Shown piece after piece: positions 10,896-24,275 of a DNA stretch of 64,000 nucleotides. Source of the DNA: Lucinisca nassula. Its lineage: Eukaryota > Mollusca > Bivalvia > Lucinida > Lucinidae. Position 1 is the stretch's first letter, and each line of letters starts with the position of its first letter. The notes beneath the pieces are model-generated. The model was not told the origin of the DNA and made no database searches. It was given only the letters and a program-made list of their open reading frames with translations. The DNA is taken from positions 129,798,027-129,862,026 of the forward strand of contig OY757023.1 in the NCBI GenBank assembly GCA_963580285.1, written 5' to 3'. The position numbers and the translations under genes were made by a program.

Positions 10896-11108
10896 TTAAC
10901 CCTTATCATGCTATTCACAACAACCCCAATCTTTGCAAACAGTGTAGATCCAGATCAGATGGCTTCTGAAGAAGCCATCTGATCAGGATCTACACTGTTT
11001 AACATTCAATTTATGAATTTGCAGGAATAAATTACATCAAGTAATCTGATTGGTTCAAAGTCAGAAATGGGTGTGGCTAAAATGAATATTCAGCAAGAGA
11101 AGGGTTAA
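10896..11108 (+). mobile_element. TTAA-flanked MITE, second copy
   Basis: Nearly identical to 10133-10344, TTAACCCTTATCATGCTA to AGCAAGAGAAGGGTTAA, with the hairpin intact. Confidence 0.78.
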
Positions 11109-11261
11109 ATGTGCGCCAAGCGAAGACTCGGGTCAGTTCTTGATGGCCGTCCAAAAAAATCCATGTGTTCTAACACACTTAAGAGCACATGTATAATGCA
11201 GGAAAACAGACTGACTGTTATAGCCATTTAAAAGTTTTTTTTGCCTACTTCCAGTTGGCTG

Positions 11262-11570
11262 CAATTAGCCATTTTAGCGTATTTTGGCTATCTGCAGTTT
11301 ACTGCTAATAGACATTTGAATGTTTTTTAGCTGGCTTTTTGCAGCGTTTTTTGGCTATTTGCAGTCGGTAATAATATAAATGAAAATAAATAAAGCAAAG
11401 ATATATGATAGCCATTTTAGCGTATTTTGGCTATCTGCAGTTTACTGCTAATAGACATTTGAATGTTTTTTGGCTCGCTATTTGCAGCGTTTTTTTTTTT
11501 TGTTTTTGTTTTTGGCTACTTGCAGTCGGTAATAATATAAATGAAAATAAATAAAGCGAAGATATATGAT
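11262..11570 (+). repeat. 143-bp direct repeat, two copies
   Basis: Two adjacent copies start at TAGCCATTTTAGCGTATTTT (11266 and 11409). A related inverted stretch is at 9759-9870 (GATAGCCAAAATACGTTAAA). Confidence 0.8.
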
Positions 11571-11579
11571 AGTTATTGT

Positions 11580-12565
11580 ATTCTTTCTTATTACATACCA
11601 AATATAATATTCCTACATGTATAAGTATGCATCTTTATTCCATACCAAGTTACACATTCCTACATGTGTAAGTATGCAACTTGATTGCATACCAAAGCAC
11701 ACATTCCTACATGTGTATGTAACTTTATTACATACTAAACATCAAATTCCTAAACGTGTAATTATGTAACTTTAATACATACCAAACATCAAATTCCTAC
11801 ATATGTAAGTATGTAACTTAATTACATACCTACATATCTAAGTATGTAACTTTATTACATAACAAACATCACATTCCTACACGTGTAAATATGTAACATT
11901 ATTACATACCAAACATCATATTCCTATACGTGTAAGTATGTAACTTTATTACATAACAAACATCACATTCATACACGTGTAAGTATGCAACTTTATTACA
12001 TACCAAACAACAAAATCCTACACGAGTAAGTATGTAACTTAATTACATACCTACATATCTAAGTATGTAACTTTATTACATAACAAACATCACATTCCTA
12101 CACGTGTAAATATGTAACATTATTACATACCAAACATCATATTCCTATACGTGTAAGTATGTAACTTAATTACATAACAAACATCACATTCCTACACGTG
12201 TAAGTATGCAACTTTATTACATACCAAACATCACATTCCTACATCTGTAAGTATGTAGTTTTATTACATACCAAACATCACATTCCGACACGTGTAAGTA
12301 TGTACTTTTATTACATACCAAACATCACATTACTACACGTGTATGTAACTTTATTTCATACCAAACATCACACTCCTACATGTGTATGTAACTTTATTAC
12401 ATACCACACATCATATTTCTACATGTTTAAGACTGTAACTTTATTACATGCCAAGCATCACATTCCTACATGGTTACGTTTGTAATTTTATTACGTTCCA
12501 AATATCACATTCCTGCATGTGTAAGCATGACCTCTTTATTACATACCAAACATCACATTCGGTCA
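11580..12565 (+). repeat. 47-bp minisatellite, about 20 copies
   Basis: The unit is built on CATACCAAACATCACATTCC, TACACGTGTAAGTATG and TAACTTTATTA. Units are variably degraded, and a few are shortened to about 40 bp. It encodes no long frame. Confidence 0.93.
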
Positions 12566-12807
12566 CATGTGTACTTATCGGTCCTTGTACTTTTTTAAAT
12601 GGTTTGAACAGCTAAAATATCACGAGACAAAATAGAGGTGAAGGCAATGATAAGAAATCAATACAATTACCTAGCAACAATCCTAGAAGAAATTTCAACG
12701 TTGGAAATAACATAAATATTTTATTTCAGATGCCTTTGTTTTGTCCTTGTAAATCATTGTCCGTCCTTTACTGTCCTTGTCAGTCCAAGCAATGTTTCGA
12801 AGAAACC

Positions 12808-13085
12808 CATCACGTTGACAATTCCGTGAAATAAGCACCCCCGTAAACCACACTATCTATAGAGAAAACTGGGGTTTACGGGCTAAACATAATTTTTCTT
12901 AATTCTGCTCCAAGTCATAGGTTGTGGGTACTCGTTAGAACCGCCTCACTGAGGCGGTTCTAACGAGCACCCACAACCTATGTTTTGAGCATTTATAAGA
13001 AAAATATCACGGTTTTTCATCAGATTAGTAGCCATTTTTGAGATGTGAAAAATGCACTATGTCGTACGGGTGTGTTATCGTAATG
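12808..13085 (+). mobile_element. hpA element
   Basis: Complete copy, CATCACGTTGACAATTCC to GTGTGTTATCGTAATG, with the palindrome arms matching almost fully. Confidence 0.85.
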
Positions 13086-13475
13086 TCTGCTCCAAGTCAT
13101 AGGTTGTGGGTAGTCGTTAGAACCGACTCATTAAGGCTCTTCTAACGAGCAGAAACAACCGATGTTTGTAGTATAAATAAGCAAAATACCGCGGACTGTC
13201 ATCAGAAAAGTAGTCATTTTGGAGATGTGAAATAAACACCCCTTAGCCAAATTTTATATAGAGATAATTGGGGTTTATAGGGGCAAACATTTTTTTTATT
13301 TTGCTTGAAAATAAAGGTTGGGGGTACACGTTGGAATCGCCTCAACCAGGAGGTTCTAACGAGCTCCAATAACCAATGTTTGCCGAATATATAACAAAAA
13401 TATCTTATTTTAATCACAAAATAACCGTTTTGGGAATATGAAAGAATGCACTATGTCACACGGATGCAAAGCACA
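13086..13475 (+). repeat. Two hpA fragments in tandem after a complete copy
   Basis: 13086-13228 is a right half beginning at TCTGCTCCAAGTCATAGG. 13229-13475 is a degraded near-full copy starting at AACACCCCTTAG. Three hpA copies thus lie head to tail from 12808. Confidence 0.55.
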
Positions 13476-13505
13476 ACAGTCATAACGCAAGCCATTGTCT
13501 TTAAC

Positions 13506-13677
13506 CATAACGAAAACACTCCTTTACAAATACACTGTAAATTTTATCGCTGTAAAAATAAAGAAAAAAATAAGATTAAAAATACGATATTTTTTCTTAT
13601 TTCTGCTCAAAGATTGTGGGTACATGATAGAAACGCCTCAGCGAGGGGTAAAATTATATAGACCTGTTTTCGTGATG
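13506..13677 (+). mobile_element. hpB internal-deletion copy
   Basis: Ends CATAACGAAAACACTCC and CCTGTTTTCGTGATG are kept. The right palindrome arm and CCCC stem-loop are deleted. Confidence 0.7.
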
Positions 13678-13679
13678 TT

Positions 13680-14448
13680 GAATTTACTTTCATCCAAACA
13701 GCAACTCAAAATGGATGTGGTCTGGTTGTTTTGGCGAATTGTTATATTCCTGAAGAAGGCCATGAACCGAAAATTTAATAGTGTTTTAATCATAATAAAT
13801 TATTGCCGTTAGTCTCTATTCATTTGTATATTTGTCTGGGCCATAACGTAATTCATCTTCAGGCTGTCGACTTGACACTTCAATAGAAAACTTGTATCCT
13901 TCATACGACCGAATTTCCGAATTCGGAATTCTGAGACGTTGCACATTGCGTGCAATGACGTTGACAGGGGAATTGAGATTATGTCATTTTTTGCTGTATA
14001 GGAACACAAACCTGTGCTGAGAGTTTTTGTAGAAGCAAGACATACTTAAATGCAATTTTCGCAGTCTTTATTCTATTAAATAGCATCTCGTAATGCCAAA
14101 AAAGATACGTTTACCCTGGAAACATTGCATGAAAAACACAAACCCGTCTGTAGTCGCCAAGTTTCAGGTCATGCTGTGTCAAATCGCATCGCATCTGCAG
14201 TTACAATAAGCACTTCTTGTCGCATAACAGCAAAGTGTAGTATCCAAACCAAACACATTCACAGAATGTTGTCTCATACACACTTGGGATCACATCGTAT
14301 GGATGCAGCCGACTTCAGAGTGTAATTTCGGACGATGCATCCAACTCCGACGATATTTCGCCGAAAATGATGAAACAAACCGTAATATGGCTGAAATAAG
14401 GCAACGGACTTCTTGGAAATAAGAGTTACAACCCAGGGGACGTTGCAA
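13680..14448. other. Intergenic, nothing recognised
   Basis: Only short chance frames. A near-palindrome GAATTTCCGAATTCGGAATT is at about 13911. Confidence 0.4.
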
Positions 14449-17232
14449 ACAAGAGGCCCATTGGCCACTATGCTCACCAGAGCTCAGGTGGGCACTGCCC
14501 ACTGGCAACCATATATTTAAACATATGATTTTAATCTACCGATTATGAAATCTCGCAAACGAACCCCCATACCCACATGAGCACCCATGTGGACTCCGTA
14601 TCTGAAATATTAGACATTTTATGAAGTAGAGGTGGTGGAGCATGAACCCAACGGAGCCCTGGTTGGTATCACTGAATGTGTCATATAAGGATCAAGAATA
14701 TACATGGTTTAGGTGTGGGAATCTGTACGGTTCTGTATGGTTTCTGAGATATATGGCCTTTTATGAATTGAGGGGACAGAGCAGGACCCCAGCACATTGC
14801 CCCAGCACAAAGAGATCCCCAAGTTGGTGCGACTGAATGAGTCTGACCACAAGGACCAAGAATATTATGGTTTAGGGGTGGGGAAGCTGAATGGTTTCTG
14901 AGATATATGGCTTTTTAAGAAGTGGAGGGGCGTGGCATGGCCCGGCGCATCCCCGGACACACTAGGTTGGTCTTATCATACGGAACAAGAATGTATATGG
15001 TTAAGGGGTAGGGGTCTGAATGTTTTCTGAGATATATGGCATTTATGATATGGATGGGTCATGCCCCACCCCAGGGACCCCCAGGTTGGTGTCACTGAAT
15101 GTGTGTTATCATTAGGAAGATGCATATAAATGGTTTAGGGGTAGGGCCCTGAACAGTTTATCAGTTATTTGGCATTTTGTGAAGAGGAGGGGTTGGGCAT
15201 GGCTCCGGCGCACACCGGGAGACCCATAGGTAGGTATCACTGAATGTGCCTTATCATAAGGAACAAGAATGTATATATAGTTTAGGGGTGGGGATCTGAA
15301 AAGTTTCTGGGATATTTGGCTTTTTGCGAAGTCGACGGGGTGGTGAATGCCCCTGCACACCCAGGGGACGCCTAGGTTGGTGTCACTGAATGCGTCATAT
15401 CACAAGGAACAAGACTATATATGACTAAGGGGTGGGGATCTGAATGGTGTCTTAGATACATGGCCTTTTATGAAATGGAGGGGGTGGGAAATGGCCCCGG
15501 CACACTCTGGTGGACTCTCAGATTGCGAAAAAGTATATGGCTCAAAGAAGTTTACTCAAGGAACATTTTTAAAACAATGTTAAAGGTTTAGCAGTAAATG
15601 TCATTTTTCTATTTTCCCCGTTATACGTCTAAGGAAACTCTAAGTTGCCATTGCAACTAAACTAATAAGCCGATTTTCATTAAAAACGAAATCTTTCACA
15701 CCCTGAGCCCAAGGATGCTACAGATGAAATTCGGGCTTATTCGGCCAAGTGGCTTCAGGGGAAAAGTCATTTGAAATGTCTTGTGAGCTTAAAAAAAAGC
15801 CATCGGAAGAGATGGCAAATCCCCCGACCTAAAGCCAGTATGGCCTTCAGAAGATTGTTCACCGATAGAAAGTGCACCAGAATTAAACCAGCAATATATC
15901 ACAAAAGTATTGGAGTTATGGTCATCACAAGATTATACTGTCAGGGGAGATAACTAAAAAACCAGGGAACTCAGAATTGTGGTTCTTGTGCATGACATGC
16001 CTGCTTAAACTCATGTATTTCTGTACGAAGTACCATCAATATGTCTTAAAGGGTATTGGAAATATGGCGATCACAAGCTGGTCATACAGTTATATTGGAA
16101 GGGTAGATAACTCAAATACCACAGCAACAACAGTTGTTGTTCTTGCATATGACACCCCGTCTGTGCCTTGTATACAATTGCGCCAAGTTCCTTCAATATA
16201 TCTCAAATGGTGTTTGAGTTATGGCCATCACACTGTTATATTGTCAGGGGAGATAACTCAAAACCCACAGCCCTATGAGTTTGTAATTCTTGAGCATGAC
16301 ACCTCTGCTTAACCTCTGCATGTACATCTGCATCAAGTACCACCAATATGTCTAGAGGGTATTGGAGGTACGGTGATCACAAGTTGGTCATACTGTTATA
16401 TTGGAAGGGCAGATAACTCAAATACCATAGCACCCAGAGTTGTGGTTCTTAGACATGAAGCGCCGTCTCAACCTTTTTTACAATTGTGCCAAGTATCATC
16501 AATATATCTCAAAGGGTACTGGAGTTATGGCCATCACAAGGTTAAATTTTCAGGGGAGATTATTCAAAAACCAGGGCACCTAGAGTTTTGGTTTTTGCAC
16601 GTGACACACGTGCTTACCCTCATGTACAACTGTACCAAGTACCATCAATATATGTCCAAGAGTATTGGAAATGTGGCCATCACAAGGTAGTAATTCTATT
16701 TTATTGGAAGGGGAGATAACTCAAAAACCATGGCTCCCAGAGTTGCGGTTCTTGTGCATGACACACCGTCTCGGCCTTGTAACTAACTGTGCCAGGTACC
16801 ATCAATATATCTTAAAGGGTATTCGAGTTATGGCCAGCACAAGGTAGTCACTATGTTTTATTAGAAGAGGAGATAACTAAAAAACCATGGCAACCAGAGT
16901 TGTGGTTCTTGTGCATGACACACTGTCTCAGCCTTGTGAACAACTGTGCCAGATACCATCAATATATCTAAAAGGGTATTGGAGTTATGGCCATCACAAA
17001 GTAGTCATTCTATTTTATTAAAAGGGGAGATAACTCAAAAAGTATGGCATCCAGAGTTCTGGTTCTTCCGCATGACACGCCGTCTCAGCCTTGTGAACAA
17101 TTATGCCAAGAACCATCAATGAATCTCAAAGGGTATAGGAGTTATGGCCATCACAAGGTTGCCTCTACGGACGGACGGACGCCAGGCTGATCGCTATATC
17201 CCCCGAACCTATTCGGTCGGGGGATAAAAATG
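14449..17232 (+). mobile_element. Large pearl/HINE-type element with two tandem cores
   Basis: Left end ACAAGAGGCCCATTGGCC forms a small hairpin. The first core (about 14620-15540) is six units of about 130-150 bp (CACTGAATGTGTCATA...). The second core (about 16020-17160) is eight units of about 155-160 bp (ACCATCAATATATCT...GGAGATAACTCAAAAA). A short ACGG tract at 17165-17178 and the hairpin TCCCCCGA / TCGGGGGATA at the right end follow the pearl layout. I see no gene inside. Confidence 0.7.
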
Positions 17233-17539
17233 TTAAATGAGCATCCAATCAACTTTGTAACACCAACTCCAACGCCGTTGCAACGTTGTGCGTTCGTCTG
17301 CTTCTAATGTAACTTGAATGATGACTAATAGTTGTAGACAAATAAAAAGTTAACGGAGGAATAGTAACCGCACACACATGTACTGTCAATTAGATCTTAT
17401 CGGCAAGGGTTTGGCGAAAAAAGAAGAGCAAGACAGTTTCGTGACTAAATTGTAGGTGTTTCACCGCCATTGGCATTTTAGGTCTGTGTGGTAAATTATG
17501 TTCTGCCACCAAAGGTAAGGAGGATGCATATTGTTCCAA

Positions 17540-18134
17540 AATAGAAGCGAAAGAAAAGATCAGGAATCGATACCATTAACCCACAGCTCAAACGAGAATC
17601 ATCAAAGGGAAAGAAACATAAAAATGAAATAACTAGACCCTGATGGAAACATCAACAGCAAAAAGCCAAATCGATCGGGACTTTACTTCTGGTGATTTTT
17701 AACATATATTGAGCATGGTAGCCACGTTGGCCTTGTGTCATGTGATCTGCCTTCACCCGAAGGTTACCCATGAAATATTATTGAAATATGCCCGGCAGTT
17801 GTAGATGGAAAGTCTTTCGAAAATGCTAGAACCTTATCACACTGTAAGCTTTGCCTTAGGCAACGTAATTATCACATATGCAATGAGCAAAGATCAGCAA
17901 AATAGAAGCGGAGGAAATAATCAGAAATCGATGAAATCAACCCACAGCTCCCATCAGAGACACCAAAGGGAAAGAAACACAAACATGAAACAACAGACCA
18001 AATGGAAACATCCATAGCGGAAAGCCAAAAGGACAGTTACTTTCCCACAAAATGGCCAATAGGCTATCCAAAATAAAATAAAATAAGCCTCACAAACACC
18101 CAAAGACAAACAATAAAAAAAATAAACCGCGATA
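17540..18134 (+). repeat. FB arm fragments
   Basis: Two sense fragments of the FB left arm (about 17540-17690 and 17898-18134) share the AAAGGGAAAGAAACA and CAAAATGGCCAAT signatures. The second ends directly against a truncated hpA copy. Confidence 0.55.
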
Positions 18135-18364
18135 GAAGAAATGGCTACTTTTCTGATGAAACTCCGTGTTATTGTTCTTATTTACACAGCATCGTAGGTT
18201 GCGGGTGCCCGACAGAATCGCCGTACTGACCTATGTACCTAACGGGTACCCACGACCTTGGAACAGGAATATGACAAATAATTTATACCTCCGCAAACCC
18301 CAGTTTTCTCTATATAAAGTTGGGTTTAGTGGGGTGTTCAATTTATTGACTTGTTTTCTTGACG
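18135..18364 (-). mobile_element. hpA copy, one end missing
   Basis: Reverse copy missing its CATTACG end. It retains CCCCAGTTTTCTCTATATAA and GACTTGTTTTCTTGACG. Confidence 0.6.
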
Positions 18365-18997
18365 GTAACCCCGTTTCTGTTCCAGAGATAGCTGCACGTA
18401 ATTTGTAAAAAAAAAATATAAACTTCAATTGAAGACACTTTTTCCTGTGAGGGCTTTTAGTTCGGACTTCTGAAAAAACACGACCGGCTGCCTTATTTCG
18501 CCTAAAATTTGCAGTTTATAAAAACGAACGGCAATATATTTTTCTACAATTTCTTGTGTTCCGTCAGTGAAAATTTAATCCGCTCTACTGACAAAATTTC
18601 CATCTCGCCTCTAAGGCAATAATCCGTAAAGTACCAATCAATAGTTTTTTATGGTGTTGGATTTTTTTTCGCCTGAGTGCCAGTATATAAAAAGGGCAGT
18701 TACAGAAGAACTGTTGTTCTAGCTTTCACGGCTTATCACAAAAGAACGCGGCCATGGGCTGGGATGCGTGAATTCCATATTTCGCATAACAATGACCCTG
18801 TACATAGATCAGCGTGGTAATCAACGGAGCCAACCTTAAAACTTTGCCACATTCAGCATATAGCCCTGACCTCTCACCTTGTGAGATTTTGCCCAATCCT
18901 AAAATCAAAACATTCCTTCCAGGACGCCGTTTTGAATGTCATCTCGCCGTGGGTAGCACACTCTTCCACTGTGTAACCAGTATGCGTTAAGACTAAA

Positions 18998-20395
18998 TTG
19001 AAAAGAAGAAGTGATGGCAATGATCAGATATAGATATAAATACTCCACAGCTACCATCAGAGACACCATAGGGAAAGAAACACAACCCATGAAATAACTA
19101 GACACCAATGGAAACACCAATAGTGGAAAGCCAAAAGGATAGTTACTTTCCCACAAAATGGCCAATTGGCTGTCCAAAAAAAAAAAAAAAAAAAAAAATT
19201 AAACGATTCACACACTCAAAGACAAACAATAACTAGAAAAAGTGTCCATAGGACACGGATGCCCCCGCCAAATGCCATTCATAAATCAGGCTCTACCTGT
19301 TACAAAAACTTTAACCTGAGGTTACAGGATCACGTACGTACGTACGTACGTACACACACACGTACAGACGGACGTACACATGTACGCACGTACGGAAAAC
19401 CGAAAAACTATATGCCCCCGGCATCATATGATGCGGGGGCATAACAAATATAGACCGCGAAAGAAGGATCGCCTTGGAACGGTCGGTGAAACGAATTTCA
19501 CTGGAGGGGGGGGGGGGGGGGGGGCTCAAATCGATTTTACGCAGCCACAATCCTCGCTATTACTTCCGTCGCGATTAAGACAAACAATTTTGTTGTTCAG
19601 TCCGCTGAAGCCCTCCTACCTCTTCAGTGCAACATCTCCGAGAACACAAAAATCAAACAACAACAGAGATGAAACAATGGTGAGGACTAGACAGCAAGAA
19701 ACCACTGAAATGCTGGAACAAAAGAAAAACAACAGTTAGACTCCGATTGGTCCGAACAGAGACAGGGCATCAGACACCAACCGACATTACATAAAATTAA
19801 ATTTTCTCTAATTTTCAGTAAGCCTTTGCGCTGGAACCGTCATAAAATATGAGGCCTGACCCAATAGCGTGTAAGAAAGTTGTAAACCGTGACAGGAATA
19901 ACTACCATGCATGCAATCTGTCGTATAATATTTATGTTGTACCCAATCACCATAAAATTCGGGTTCCGACATTGTTGCAGAAGATATTTAAGTCCAACAT
20001 TTCCGAAATTAAATCAGAATGGCGTCTATAAAATTTTGAAAAGGCTTTAGATTGAGGATTGTGGCCACGTAAAATCGATTTAAGCGCCCCCCCCCCCCCC
20101 TCCCACGATGCTTTGTTTCACTGACCGTTCCAAGGCGGTTCTTCTTACGTTTATTTTTGTCATGGCGTGTCTATGAGTGTGTGTATCGCTTATATCATTT
20201 GGCTTTGGACAGTCCATTTTGTGGGGACGTAACTGTCCTTTTGGCCTTCCGCTAGTGATGTTTCCATTAGGGTCTAGTTGTTTCATGTTTGTGTTTTTTT
20301 CCTTGGTGTCTATGGTGGGAGCTGTGGGTTATTTGTATCAATTCCTGATCATTGCCTTCACTCCTATATTGTGTAGTTTACGATACCGATAACCC
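18998..20395. mobile_element. FB foldback element interrupted by a small pearl/HINE-type element
   Basis: The left arm (18998-19233, continuing 19446-19780) is in sense and the right arm (about 20040-20395) is inverted. The left arm is split by the 19234-19445 element. G-run (19505-19523) and C-run (20087-20100) positions match between the arms. Confidence 0.6.
19234..19445 (+). mobile_element. Short HINE-like element without core repeats
   Basis: Left end GTGTCCATAGGACACGGATG (hairpin) and right end TGCCCCCGGCATCATATGAT followed by GCGGGGGCATAA enclose only an ACGT/ACGG tract. The ends match the 48.7-50.4 kb element. Flanking FB sequence rejoins at CAATAAC|AAATATAG. Confidence 0.7.
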
Positions 20396-20714
20396 CGATC
20401 AAGGGAAGTTTAGCAGCTAACAATTTTTCAAGAGTGTTGAGAAAGTTACATGACTAGACACTCTGGCAATTCGAATTAATTGCGAAATATAAACACCATA
20501 GGATGCCACACGAGGAACATCACCATCCAAGAAAGGAAAATGTACAATCTCAAAATCCAAATCACCCCGTTCATCATTTATTTTACAGGAAACAAACCAA
20601 TCTACAATAGATAGATGTAAATCCAAAAATGGGGCCTCGGTAGCAAAGGAATCTACTTTATTTAACGAAGTTCAGGGTAGGGGATTCAGGTGGAGGAAGG
20701 AGGGGGATAAATTT

Positions 20715-21845
20715 GACTGATCAAAACAGAAGTGAAGGCAATGGGCAGGTGTCAATACAATTACACCACATCTCTTGGAGAGACACCAAAGGGAAGGAAG
20801 CACAAACATGAAACATCTAGACCCTAAAGGAAACATCAATAGCCGAAGGCCAAAAAGACAATCACTTTCCCACAAAATGGCCAAATGGCTATCCAAAAGA
20901 AAAAAATGCAAGCGATACACACCCTCAAGGACAAACCATAACAAAAATAAACTGTAACAGAAGAACCGCCTTGGAACATTCACTAAAACAAACTCCACTT
21001 GGGGTCCCAAATCGACTCCACGCGACAGCAACTCCCGCCCTTACCCCCGTCGCGATTTTTACAAATAATATGTTTAGTCCAGGTGAAGCCCTCCTAACTC
21101 ATCAGTGCAAAAATCAAACTACCACAGAAATTATACAACGGTGAAAACTCGACAAGAAGCCACTGAAATGCACGAGATCGGTTTTCAACGGAGAAGGAAC
21201 ATTACGAAGTCTCATTCATGACAAAACAAGAACAGATAAGCCACAATTGGTGCGTCATTAATACCCATCAGAATACCGACAAATTACTATCAATACCTAA
21301 ATATGTTCTAGAAAGGGTTATCCTTTGGAAGCAAGGAATACACCAAAGAACTGGAAAATATGGAGTGTACATGTTTTCTGGGCCAGACTGGAAAACTGTT
21401 TCCGAGTCGATAGGGTGTATTTTGAGGGACTGGAATAGTAAGACCAACTTTTGAAAACGCTGCCATAATACATACTTTCCAAATATGACCAATCTTTAAG
21501 ATTTATACTTTAGTTTGTTTTTCACATTTTACCTCTGACTTCCTTGCAAGATTGTAAACGGTCATTGACGAGTCCAACTTTTGGTTTTCTTTTCGTTCCA
21601 GCATTTCAATTATTTCATGCTGTCGAATCCTCGTCATTGTGTATCACTTGTGTCTTTTAATTTTGGATGGCCATATGGCCATTTTGTGGGAAAGTAACTG
21701 TCCATATGGCCTTCCTTTGTTTAGGTTTCCATTATGGTCTGGTCGCTTAATGTTTGTATTTCTTTCCCTTTTGTGTCTTTTATGGATGGAGTAAGTTAAT
21801 TGTATCAATTCCTGATCTTTGTTTTACTTCTACTTTAAAACAACT
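20715..21845. mobile_element. FB foldback element
   Basis: Sense arm 20715-21200 and inverted right terminus 21660-21845 (CCTGATCTTTGTTTTACTTC) flank sequence that includes a dispersed repeat at 21296-21500, which is also seen near 36725-36900 and 50720-50760. Confidence 0.55.
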
Positions 21846-22270
21846 TCATAAATTGTTAACGGCTAAACTTCTTAATCAGGGTTATCGGTACCATAAACTA
21901 CGCAAAGCCTTTTCAAAATTTTATAGACGTCATTCTGATTTAATTTCAAAAACTTATTATTGGACTTAAATCTCTTCTGCAACAAGGTCTATCGGACCCG
22001 AATTTCACGGTGACTTAGTATATAAATTCAGAACAATATATAGCCGCAATGACTTCAGCACCCAGTTTCGTAAAATCATTCTTCGATATGAAAAGATTGG
22101 GTATAACATAAAGGTTATACAACAGACTGCATGCATGGTAGTTAACCCAATCACAGTTGACAACTTTGCTTCCCTCTTTAATTGCACGCAAGTGGGTCAG
22201 GCCTCAGATTCTATGACGTTTCCAGCGTAAAGGCTTATTGAGAATTAAATAAATATAAAAAAAAAAAATC

Positions 22271-23493
22271 AGTGACCATGTAATGATCCGGCAAAGAAAA
22301 CCAGAGGAAACATACTGCACTTTTGCGAATTTCGAATAGGCAGTCGATTCAAAGACTGATATAAATCAAAATGGGTCCAAATAATTAAAAACCTGTCTAG
22401 AATATGAGTCTAAACCAATAATTTATTTCCGATTTCTCAGAATATTCACGCTGATCTCAAAGGACTAAAAGTAAAATATAAACTGCACTATGGTTGTTGT
22501 ACGGGGAGACGTTTTACGGCCGCCACACGGCACAACACCAGCTGCAGTGAAGGCAAATAAAAATCAGAAAATGGGTTCGTTTAAGAGCAATGAAAACATT
22601 CATAAGAAAGAAGATTGGTCATACTACGTAGTTTCGGCTAATAAAGCCTCATCAGTAACCCTGTAATGATCCGGCAAAGAAAGCCAGAGGAAACATACTG
22701 CAAATTTGCGAATTTCGAATAGGCAGTCGATTCAAAGACTGATATAAATCAAAATTGGGTCCAAATAATTAAAAACCTGTCTAGAATATGAGTCTAAACC
22801 AATAATTTATTTCCGATTTCTCAGAATATTCACGCTGATCTCAAAGGAATAAAAGTAAAATATAAACTGCACTATGGTTGATGTACGGGGAGACGTTTTA
22901 CGGCCACCACACGGCACAACACCAGCTGCAGTGAAGGCAAATAAAAATCAGAAAATGGGTTCGTTTAAGAGCAATGAAAACATTCATAAGAAAAAAGATT
23001 GGTCATACTACGTAGTTTCGGCTAATAAAGCCTCATCAGTGACCCTGTAATGATCCGGCAAAGAAAGCCAGAGGAAACGTACTGCAATTTTGCGAATTTC
23101 GAATAGGCAGTCGATTCAAAGACTGATATAAATCAAAATGGGGTCCAAATAATTAAAAACCTGTCTAGAATATGAGTCTAAACCAATAATTTATTTCCGA
23201 TTTCTCAGAATATTCACGCTGATCTCAAAGGACTTAAACTAAAATATAAACTGCACTATGGTTGATGTACGGGGAGACGTTTTACGGCCGCCACACGGCA
23301 CAACGCCAGCTGCAGTGAAGGCAAATAAAAATCAGAAAATGGGTTCCTTTAAGAGCAATGAAAACATTCATAAGAAAGAAGATTGGTCATACTACGTAGT
23401 TTCGGCTAATAAAGCCTCATCAGTGACCCTGTAATGATCCGGCAAAGAAAGCCAGAGGAAACATACTGCAATTTTGCGAATTTCGAAAAGGCA
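22271..23493 (+). repeat. 384-bp satellite array (3 full monomers plus partial)
   Basis: Monomer starts GTGACCCTGTAATGATCCGG; the TAATGATCC landmark falls at 22281, 22664, 23048 and 23432, giving periods of 383-384. Copies differ at only a few positions. The fourth copy stops after about 60 bp, where FB sequence begins. Further monomers occur at 38767-39160 and 40754-40882. No coding potential is seen. Confidence 0.92.
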
Positions 23494-23499
23494 GATCTA

Positions 23500-24085
23500 A
23501 TTCAAGGTAATGTTGGTTGGTGCCTGATGCTCTGTCTCTGGTCGGGTCCATCGGAGTCTAACTGTTGGTTTTCTTTTGCACAGGCATTTCAGTGGTTTCT
23601 TGCTGTCGAGTCCTCACCGTTGTTTCATCTCTGTGGTTGTTTGATTATTTGTGTTCACGGAGATGTTGCACTGATGAGTTAGGAGGCCTTCATGTGGACT
23701 GAACAAATTATTTGTCTAAATAGCGACGGAAGGGCGAGGATTGTGGCCACGTAAAATCGATTTAAGCCTCGCTCCCCCCCCCACCCCCACCCCCAGTGGA
23801 ATTTGTTTCCGCTGACAGTTCCAAGGCGGTTCTTATGTCGCAGTTTATTTTTGTTATGGTTTGTCTTTGGGTGTTTGTGTCGCTTATGTTATTTTATTTT
23901 GGATAGCCTATTGGCCTTTTTGTGGGAAAGTAACTGTCCTTTTGGCTTTCCCATGTTGTTGTTTCCATTAGGGTCTGTTGTTCCATGTTTGTGTGTCTTT
24001 CCCTTTGGTGTCTCTGATGGGAGCTGTGGGTTGATTGTATAGATTCCTGATCATTGCCTCCACTTCTATTTTTCAACATAATGAA
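23500..24085 (-). repeat. FB family copy, antisense
   Basis: Antisense FB sequence starts where the 384-bp satellite array stops and ends at CCTGATCATTGCCTCCACTT. It contains a C-rich tract at about 23774-23793. Confidence 0.6.
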
Positions 24086-24139
24086 ACGTCACAAGCGTAA
24101 AGCCAAATTGGCAGTTGCTTTCTAAAAAAATTGCCAAAA

Positions 24140-24275
24140 CAGCTATCCCAAAAACAAAAAGGTATTAGCAATACATACATGTAAAAACGAAAAATAAAAA
24201 TAATAAACCACAAAAGGAGAACCGCCTTGAAATAGTAAGCAAAATGTTTTCACTGGGAGTGGGGCTTTAATCGAT
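24140..24275 (+). repeat. FB fragment, sense
   Basis: A degraded sense stretch resembles the FB middle (AACCGCCTTG...CACTGGGAG...GGGGCTTTAATCGA). It precedes a SINE-like copy. Confidence 0.4.

Noticed and set aside
11580..12565. CRISPR-like array
   Set aside because: Units are contiguous 47-bp degenerate tandem repeats without unique spacers, and the context is eukaryotic.
20672..21031. Recurrent hydrophobic frame (also 23803-24042, 33201-33440, 53028-53363)
   Set aside because: The similarity follows the FB repeat at the DNA level, and the copies are frameshifted relative to one another. No sign of protein-level conservation was found.
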